Origin: an uncultured Muribaculaceae bacterium
GTDB taxonomy: Bacteria > Bacteroidota > Bacteroidia > Bacteroidales > Muribaculaceae
DNA length: 12,363 bases
NCBI GenBank assembly: GCA_910587545.1
Contig: CAJUMI010000078.1
Span: 1 to 12,363, forward strand
Reading direction: 5' to 3'
Position numbers and translations under genes: made by a program. Shown in pieces: positions 7,462 through 12,363 of the stretch; within the stretch, counting starts at the first letter, position 1; every line of letters begins with the position of its first letter. The notes beneath the pieces were generated by a model. That model was not told the origin of the DNA. It was given only the letters and a program-made list of their open reading frames with translations, and made no database searches.

Positions 7462-10400
7462 TTAGAATGTGATGTCAACTCCGAATTCATACTGACGGGT
7501 ATTGGGATACCAGAAAGCGACAACATTGGAACCCGGTTCGGGGTCAAAGCCGGTATAATCTGTGATTGTCAGAAGGTTGCGGCCGGTGAAGCGGAAAGCG
7601 ACGTTCTCGAAGCCGGCTCTGTTGACAAGGTTCTTGGGCATGGTGTACTGGAAGGTCAGGTTCTTCATACGCAGGAACGAAGCGTCCTCGAGGAAGCGAG
7701 AGTCGAACTCGATACTCTCGCCGACCTTGGGTATGTCGGTGATCTGACCGGGCTCTGTCCAGACATTGAGCATCGAAGTCATCTGGTTCCAGCTTGCGGC
7801 GTTGGCGTTGTTCTCGATGAAGTAGCGGTCGTTGTTGACCATATACTTCTTGGCCTGCCACATGAAGTCGACATGGAGAGCAAACCATTTGTAGCGGACA
7901 TCAGTGCCGAAACCGCCTGTCCAGGGAGCCCAGCGGCTCTTGCCTGTCATAACGGAGTTGGCCTCTTCGTTGTAGACCTTAGTAAGGTTGCCGTTTCTGT
8001 CGTACCACATCTGCCGGCCATCGCGCGGGTCGACACCTGCATAGATCACATTGTAGTATTCGCCGGAGTCGTGGCCCACCTCGTAACGCAGACCTGTGTT
8101 GTTGATAGTGAAGTAGTCACGGCCGTTGAAGAGCGAAGTGATCTTGTTCTTGTTGTAGTTGAAGTTGACGTTGACGCCCCACATCCAGTCGCGGGTGTTG
8201 AAGATGGTAGCCTTGAGGTCGACATCGATACCGGTGTTGGTCATGGATGCGATGTTGCCCGCACCGCTGGCGAAACCTGTGGTGAAGCTGTAGGGGATGT
8301 CCATGAGCATGTCGGTGGTCTTCTTGTGATAGACGTCGATCTCGCCTCTGAGTTTCTTGAAGATGCCAAATGAGAAGCCTGCGTCGAACGAGCTGACGGT
8401 TTCCCATGTAAGGTCGTAGTTGGGAGCCTGCGAGATGCCGATGGCGGGGCCGCCGTTGTAGGGAGTGGTGTAAGAGCCTACGAGACCGAAATAGCCGTAG
8501 TCGTCGATGCCTGCGGTGTTGCCTGTCGTACCGTAGCTGACGCGGACGCGAAGGTCATCGAGCCAGGTGACGGGCTGAAGGAACGATTCGTTCTTGGCGT
8601 TCCACATGGCGCCTACGGAGTAGAAGTTGGCCCAGCGGTGACCGGGAGCAAACTTCGAGCTGCCGTCGCGACGGAATGTAAGATCGAGGAAGTAGCGGCT
8701 GTCGAAATCGTAGTTAAGGTTAGCGATGAAAGAGTTAGACACACGCTGGGTGATGCCCTGACGCACGCCCGACATAGCCACGTTGGTACCGTTGGTGAGC
8801 AACATCTGACGGAGATCGGTCTGACCGGTGGTGATCACGCCGAAGCTGTCGTCTTTCATTATGATGGACTCTTGGCCGAGGAGAGCGGTGATGTTGTGGA
8901 TATCAGCGATCTGGAAGTTATACTCGGCAGTGTTGGTGTAGGTGAACTGATAATAGCGTTCAAAGTTCTGGGAGTTCTGGCCTGATGCCTGATCGGGGTC
9001 ATAGGTGTCGCCCATCGGGGTGGTGACGATTTCGAGGGGGTTGTAGACGATGCCTGTACGGTTCTCGATGCCGTCGAGAGCCTGCTGCGCGCGGATGGTA
9101 AGACCCTTGACGGGGTTGAACTGTTCGAAGAACACACCGTTGAAGGTCACGCGGTTGCGGTTGCCGGCCATCCACTTGTTGGCATAGTAGGCCGGAGTCA
9201 CGCTACCGGTGTAGTGGAGATATTCGGCTTTATCACCGTAGATGATGTTGCCGTCGGGGCCGAAGGTGTAGTAGTTGGGAGAGTCGTAGGGCATCGCTTT
9301 GCGGGCGAAAACGACAGGGCTCGACGAGTATACACCGCCGCCGCTGGCATCGTTGATCTGGTTGTTGCTTTCATACTTTGTGTAGCCGAGGTTGCCCTGG
9401 AAGCCGATGCGGAACCAGTCGGTCACCTTGGTCTCGATGCTTGTGCGGATAGTCTCGCGGCGCATGCCTGACTTGACCACAATACCGTCCTGATCCATGT
9501 GGTTGAACGAGAGATAGTAGTTCGTACGGTCGTTGCCGCCCTGCACTGAGCCTTCGATCGAGTAAGTCGGAGCGCTGCTGAACATTTCGTCCATCCAGTT
9601 GGTGCTGATGCCGTATTTGTCAACGAGATCCTTGATCTCCTGGGTCACGGGCTGGCCGATCTTGTCGCGATATGCGATATACTGACGCGAGTCCATCATG
9701 TCCATCTTGTCGTAAGCCATGTTTGACCAGCCGACAGTGGCGCGGAGAGTAAATCTGGGCTTCTGTGCCTTGCCTTTCTTGGATGTCACGACGATGACGC
9801 CGTTGGCTGCACGCGAACCGTAGATGGCCAGCGATGCGGCATCCTTGAGGACTGCCACGCTTTCGATGTCATAGGGGTTGAGGGTCGTGAAGACGCTCGA
9901 GTTGACAGGCGCGCCGTCGAGGATATAGAGCGGAGAGTTGCCACCGTTGAGCGAGTTGATACCGCGAATGGTCACAGTGTTGCTTGTCGATGCAGGGTCA
10001 CCCGAGTTAGAGAGGATCGAGAGACCGGCCACCTGACCCTGGAGAGCGTCGATGAAGTTGGGGGTGGGCACATTCTCGAGAGCAGCCGATCCGACAACCG
10101 AGACAGAACCCACGAGAGAGCCTGCTTTCTTGGGAGTACCATAGGCTGTTGCGACGAGCTCGTCGAGGGCTGTTGCCGCAGCTGACATGCGGATGATCAT
10201 CTCACCTTTGTCAGGAATGTTCATCTCGACGGTCTGGAAACCGACATAAGAGAACGTAAGTTTCTTGGCGGAAGTGGGGACAGCGATGGAGAAGACTCCG
10301 TCGATATCGGTTACCGCTCCGTAATTAGGACCTGCAGAAACCGAAACACCGGGCAACGGTTCGTCGTGGTCCACGTCCAGGACAATACCGCGGACTGTAC

Positions 10401-10467
10401 GCGTCTGAGCCGACGCACACATACTGATCGCGAATACCGTCATAAGTAAGAGAAACAGCTTTTTCAT
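7462..10467 (-). CDS. SusC/RagA family TonB-dependent outer-membrane transporter
   Basis: This outer-membrane barrel imports oligomers with energy from TonB-ExbBD. I chose the ATG at 10467, which gives a normal signal peptide MKKLFLLLMTVFAISMCASA (residues 1-20); the frame extends 12 bases upstream to a TTG, which is less likely. Residues about 23-95 are a carboxypeptidase-regulatory-like beta-sandwich domain (RGIVLDVDHDEPLPGVSVS...). LDELVATAYG (101-110) is the likely TonB box. The plug (about 112-232) ends in the SusC signature LKDAASLAIYGSRAANGVIV (207-226). A beta-barrel follows to the terminal Phe (VDITF), needed for BAM-dependent insertion. At 1001 aa the length is normal. It leads an operon with susD and a lipoprotein. 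No anti-sigma-binding N-terminal extension is seen and no ECF sigma/anti-sigma pair lies upstream, so control is not of the obvious trans-envelope type. Confidence 0.97.
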   Translation of the reverse strand: MKKLFLLLMTVFAISMCASAQTRTVRGIVLDVDHDEPLPGVSVSAGPNYGAVTDIDGVFSIAVPTSAKKLTFSYVGFQTVEMNIPDKGEMIIRMSAAATALDELVATAYGTPKKAGSLVGSVSVVGSAALENVPTPNFIDALQGQVAGLSILSNSGDPASTSNTVTIRGINSLNGGNSPLYILDGAPVNSSVFTTLNPYDIESVAVLKDAASLAIYGSRAANGVIVVTSKKGKAQKPRFTLRATVGWSNMAYDKMDMMDSRQYIAYRDKIGQPVTQEIKDLVDKYGISTNWMDEMFSSAPTYSIEGSVQGGNDRTNYYLSFNHMDQDGIVVKSGMRRETIRTSIETKVTDWFRIGFQGNLGYTKYESNNQINDASGGGVYSSSPVVFARKAMPYDSPNYYTFGPDGNIIYGDKAEYLHYTGSVTPAYYANKWMAGNRNRVTFNGVFFEQFNPVKGLTIRAQQALDGIENRTGIVYNPLEIVTTPMGDTYDPDQASGQNSQNFERYYQFTYTNTAEYNFQIADIHNITALLGQESIIMKDDSFGVITTGQTDLRQMLLTNGTNVAMSGVRQGITQRVSNSFIANLNYDFDSRYFLDLTFRRDGSSKFAPGHRWANFYSVGAMWNAKNESFLQPVTWLDDLRVRVSYGTTGNTAGIDDYGYFGLVGSYTTPYNGGPAIGISQAPNYDLTWETVSSFDAGFSFGIFKKLRGEIDVYHKKTTDMLMDIPYSFTTGFASGAGNIASMTNTGIDVDLKATIFNTRDWMWGVNVNFNYNKNKITSLFNGRDYFTINNTGLRYEVGHDSGEYYNVIYAGVDPRDGRQMWYDRNGNLTKVYNEEANSVMTGKSRWAPWTGGFGTDVRYKWFALHVDFMWQAKKYMVNNDRYFIENNANAASWNQMTSMLNVWTEPGQITDIPKVGESIEFDSRFLEDASFLRMKNLTFQYTMPKNLVNRAGFENVAFRFTGRNLLTITDYTGFDPEPGSNVVAFWYPNTRQYEFGVDITF

Positions 10468-10562
10468 ACTTAAAAACAATTAGACATAAAAATTAATTAA
10501 AACAGTTGATAGTTCTACAGTTACATCCAGCCAACCTCTATATAGAGATGCTAAATTATGCG

Positions 10563-10597
10563 CAAAGATAATAAAAAATATTTAAAGGCTATACAAA
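10563..10597 (-). promoter_or_regulatory. Candidate promoter of the susC operon
   Basis: On the minus strand TATCTTTG (10570-10563) is an exact TAnnTTTG match. The nearest TTTG upstream (10597-10594) is 23 nt away, longer than the usual 19-21 nt, so the upstream element is uncertain. Transcription would start near 10557, giving a leader of about 90 nt before the susC ATG at 10467. Confidence 0.5.
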
Positions 10598-10660
10598 AGA
10601 AAGGCTTTTTTCTCCGATATTAACACTTTTCATTTTCACAACTGCCCAAACGATGGGTAA

Positions 10661-10749
10661 AGTGGCATCAAAGAGCTAAAAGATTTGACAAAATGACAAA
10701 ACAGCACATTTGCCGACAATAACCATAAGACAATGTAGCGGCATCAAAG
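10661..10749. repeat. Pair of 13-bp direct repeats upstream of susC
   Basis: AGTGGCATCAAAG (10661-10673) recurs as AGCGGCATCAAAG (10737-10749), 12 of 13 bases identical, with starts 76 bases apart (about seven helical turns). Both copies lie upstream of the candidate susC promoter, where an activator could bind. They are a possible operator pair, but chance resemblance is not excluded. No regulator gene is present in the window. Confidence 0.3.
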
Positions 10750-10763
10750 GACGGGTTCTGTTT

Positions 10764-10911
10764 CGAGGCCTCGCTTCAGTCCGACGGGCCTTCAGAGGCA
10801 GTGCTCTCCAAAAGCGGGCACTGCCGACCGCCCGGTCAACGGTTTGAGCCGCGACGAAAATATCATTGTTGTCGGCTCATATACCAACCGCGGGGCGCGG
10901 CCGACTCCCCG
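10764..10911. other. GC-rich cluster of hairpins in the susC-sdhC gap (possible structured RNA)
   Basis: Inside an otherwise A/T-rich gap, this block holds consecutive inverted repeats. They are GAGGCC/GGCCTT (10765-10770 with 10787-10792), GGCAGTGC/GCACTGCC (10797-10804 with 10818-10825), GACCG/CGGTC (10826-10830 with 10833-10837), a two-tier stem CGGTT+TGAGCCG / CGGCTCA+AACCG (10840-10851 with 10873-10890), and CGGGG/CCCCG (10891-10895 with 10907-10911). I recognise no known RNA family: there are no RNase P, tmRNA or SRP core motifs. No U-tract terminator is clear on either strand, so the transcribed strand is unknown. A decayed coding region or a mobile palindromic element would be alternatives. 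Confidence 0.35.
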
Positions 10912-11007
10912 GCGGCGCACATAGCCATATATAATATAAGAAAGGGGCCTTGAAATAAGCATTACTAAAATATAGATCCAGAACACCCTTTTGCCGGATA
11001 CACGCAT
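10792..11007 (-). CDS. Doubtful small ORF, one possible membrane segment
   Basis: A 71-aa frame begins MRVSGKRVFWIYILVMLISR and has one hydrophobic stretch (about residues 8-28) followed by a basic region (YVRRRGVGRAPR). An A-rich stretch precedes its ATG, as in real Bacteroidetes genes, and a minus-strand TAGTTTTG motif lies about 43 bases upstream (11057-11050). Against it, the second half runs through the hairpin cluster, composition changes abruptly near 10920, and no homologue is recognised. It may be only an open frame in a non-coding or structured region. Confidence 0.2.
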   Translation of the reverse strand: MRVSGKRVFWIYILVMLISRPLSYIIYGYVRRRGVGRAPRLVYEPTTMIFSSRLKPLTGRSAVPAFGEHCL

Positions 11008-11041
11008 TTTTTATCTTTTTTAAAGAATTATTTCCTTAATT

Positions 11042-11073
11042 GTTGGCGGCAAAACTAATTTGCATTACCTTTG
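11042..11073 (+). promoter_or_regulatory. Candidate sdhC operon promoter
   Basis: TACCTTTG (11066-11073) matches TAnnTTTG exactly, and GTTG (11042-11045) lies 20 nt upstream, three of four bases matching TTTG. Transcription would start near 11080, about 55 nt before the sdhC ATG at 11136. Confidence 0.55.
11050..11057 (-). promoter_or_regulatory. Possible opposing -7 element
   Basis: Read on the minus strand this is TAGTTTTG, an exact TAnnTTTG match, lying between the two elements of the plus-strand sdhC promoter. No TTTG is found at the expected upstream distance. If active it would transcribe leftward into the small doubtful ORF and the hairpin cluster. Confidence 0.25.
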
Positions 11074-11135
11074 CAGTGATATAACCTTGCAGAATCAATA
11101 CAATTTCATATAATAATTTAAAAATCAATCATCTT

Positions 11136-12149
11136 ATGTGGTTAACAAGCTCATCTATAGGAAGGAAGTTCGTGATGGCTGTCACGGGCATATGCCTTGT
11201 CCTATTCGTAACTTTTCACGTGTTGATGAACGCAGTCGCACTGATCTGGCCTACGGCCTATAATCAAGTGTGCGAATTTCTCGGCGCCAACTGGTATGCG
11301 CTGGTAGCGTCAGCCGGCCTCGCCCTGCTCTTCATCATTCACATCATCTACGCATGCTGGCTCACAATTCAGAACCGTCGTGCACGCGGCAATGACCGCT
11401 ATCTGGTCAACACCCGCCCGCCCCAGGTCGAGTGGTCGTCTAAGAACATGCTCGTCCTCGGCATCGTGATCCTCGCCTTCCTGGTGGTGCATCTCATCCA
11501 GTTCTGGTACAAGATGCAGTGGCAGGAAATAATGCACAACGAACTTTCAGTGCTGCCTCAGCTCAACGGCGCGCCCGTGCCCGGAGCCTTCGGCACCCTC
11601 TTCATCCAGATGGCATTCCAGGAAATCTGGACACCGATCGTCTACATCATCGGCTTCATCGCCCTCTGGTTCCACTTCAACCACGGTTTCTGGTCGATGC
11701 TCCACTCTATCGGCTGGGACAACGGCACATGGCTCAACCGCCTGAAGAAGATCTCCTGCTGGTGGACTTCGATTGTCGTGGCTCTATTCATCGCCCAGGC
11801 AATTGTATTCACAGTCCGCGCTCACCAGAACTACTACACCGAAAACCTCGCTCTTCAGGAGCAATATGGTGAATTCTGGAAAGAAAAAGGCGAGGCTATC
11901 ATCGAAGATTTTAACGCCGAGGCTCAGAAAGCGTTTGCCGACATCGATCAGACCAACCCCGTTGCGGCTCAGGCAGCACAGACAGCCTTCCTCAACGAGA
12001 ACGCTCCCCGCTACGTCGAGCAGGCGGCAGCCGTGATCAGCAGCGTAGAGAAGCAGTGTCCCTCCATCAAGGCCCAGACACTCGGCCAGCTCGAGCAGTT
12101 CAAAAATTTCCTTGAGCAAAATCTCCAAAATGTCGAATCAGAAAAATAA
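11136..12149 (+). CDS. sdhC: Succinate dehydrogenase/fumarate reductase cytochrome b subunit, with C-terminal extension
   Basis: This diheme membrane anchor passes electrons between the quinone pool and the flavoprotein/iron-sulfur subunits. The start MWLTSSSIGRKFVMAVTG is typical of Bacteroidetes SdhC/FrdC. Five hydrophobic segments are visible: about 12-38, 53-78, 104-125, 164-186 and 209-229. Histidines in or near them (H28, H69, H119, H180, H183) include the candidate heme ligands. QNRRARGNDRY (79-89) is a conserved loop. The family is usually about 220-240 aa; this one is 337 aa because residues about 231-337 form a soluble, mostly helical, Ala/Gln/Glu-rich tail. With five membrane spans the tail should be on the opposite side from the N-terminus, probably the periplasm (inference). 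sdhA begins 12 nt after the stop, so the genes form an operon. In gut Bacteroidales the complex mainly reduces fumarate. Confidence 0.95.
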   Translation: MWLTSSSIGRKFVMAVTGICLVLFVTFHVLMNAVALIWPTAYNQVCEFLGANWYALVASAGLALLFIIHIIYACWLTIQNRRARGNDRYLVNTRPPQVEWSSKNMLVLGIVILAFLVVHLIQFWYKMQWQEIMHNELSVLPQLNGAPVPGAFGTLFIQMAFQEIWTPIVYIIGFIALWFHFNHGFWSMLHSIGWDNGTWLNRLKKISCWWTSIVVALFIAQAIVFTVRAHQNYYTENLALQEQYGEFWKEKGEAIIEDFNAEAQKAFADIDQTNPVAAQAAQTAFLNENAPRYVEQAAAVISSVEKQCPSIKAQTLGQLEQFKNFLEQNLQNVESEK

Positions 12150-12161
12150 TTTCTCAGAAAT

Positions 12162-12363
12162 ATGGCAAATCTAACCAATCTCGAGGGCATGATCGACTCA
12201 AGCCCCATCATGAAGGACTTCGCCGACATCGAATCCTCAAAGCTTCCGGAGTATCAGATCGACTCTAAGATCCCCGAAGGACCGATCGCTGAGAAATGGA
12301 CCAATTATAAGGCTCACCAGAAACTCGTCAACCCCGCCAACAAGCGCAACCTCGACATCATCG
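12162..12363 (+). CDS. sdhA: Succinate dehydrogenase/fumarate reductase flavoprotein subunit (5' part only)
   Basis: The first 67 codons are present and the gene runs off the window. The product should carry covalently bound FAD and catalyse the interconversion of succinate and fumarate on the cytoplasmic side of the membrane. The segment DSKIPEGPIAEKWTNYKAHQ followed by KLVNPANKRNLDII is the characteristic pre-FAD leader of Bacteroidetes SdhA/FrdA; the GxGxxG nucleotide-binding loop would come just after the last base shown. The ATG at 12162 lies 12 nt beyond the sdhC stop and gives the family-like N-terminus. The iron-sulfur subunit gene sdhB is expected next. Confidence 0.93.
   Translation, partial: MANLTNLEGMIDSSPIMKDFADIESSKLPEYQIDSKIPEGPIAEKWTNYKAHQKLVNPANKRNLDII

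Noticed and set aside
1..12363. CRISPR arrays, tRNA or rRNA genes, insertion sequences and attachment sites
   Set aside because: None were seen: there are no regularly spaced repeats, no tRNA-like cloverleaf sequence, no transposase or integrase frame, and no flanking target duplications.

Overview
The window looks like a chromosomal segment from a gut member of the Bacteroidales, most like the Muribaculaceae (my inference, not a database result). The evidence is a SusC/SusD pair with a surface lipoprotein, TAnnTTTG-type (Bacteroidetes) promoter elements, A/T-rich start regions without clear Shine-Dalgarno sequences, a SdhC/SdhA pair of the Bacteroidetes type, and moderately G+C-rich coding sequence with A/T-rich gaps.

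Layout. At 82-1911 (minus) lies ilvD, the dihydroxy-acid dehydratase of branched-chain amino acid synthesis, with its own candidate promoter at 1961-1992. At 2181-4907 (minus) is a two-gene unit: a small secreted protein (149 aa), then a 737-aa secreted subtilisin-like (S8) peptidase. The unit ends at a rho-independent terminator (2071-2098), with a REP-like palindrome between stop codon and terminator. At 5001-10467 (minus) is a susC-susD-lipoprotein operon with 20-23 nt gaps, ending at a strong terminator (4942-4973). The 668-bp gap 10468-11135 holds the likely susC promoter, a 13-bp direct repeat, a dense cluster of hairpins (10764-10911), a doubtful small ORF, and back-to-back promoter motifs. 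On the plus strand, sdhC (11136-12149) and the start of sdhA (12162 to the window end) begin a succinate dehydrogenase/fumarate reductase operon.

How the genes may work together. SusC, SusD and the Calx-beta lipoprotein should form an outer-membrane capture and import complex. No glycan-active enzyme is visible; the only nearby degradative enzyme is the S8 peptidase, so import of peptides (as in RagAB) is a reasonable but unproven reading.

The most interesting observation is the 149-aa protein. Its secreted domain matches the N-terminal propeptide of the adjacent peptidase without gaps (26 of 53 identical residues by hand count), but it has no catalytic domain. It carries instead a short tail containing a cationic amphipathic segment. 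It could be a stand-alone propeptide-type inhibitor or folding chaperone for the peptidase. Other points of interest are a roughly 107-residue extension on SdhC and the structured intergenic region.
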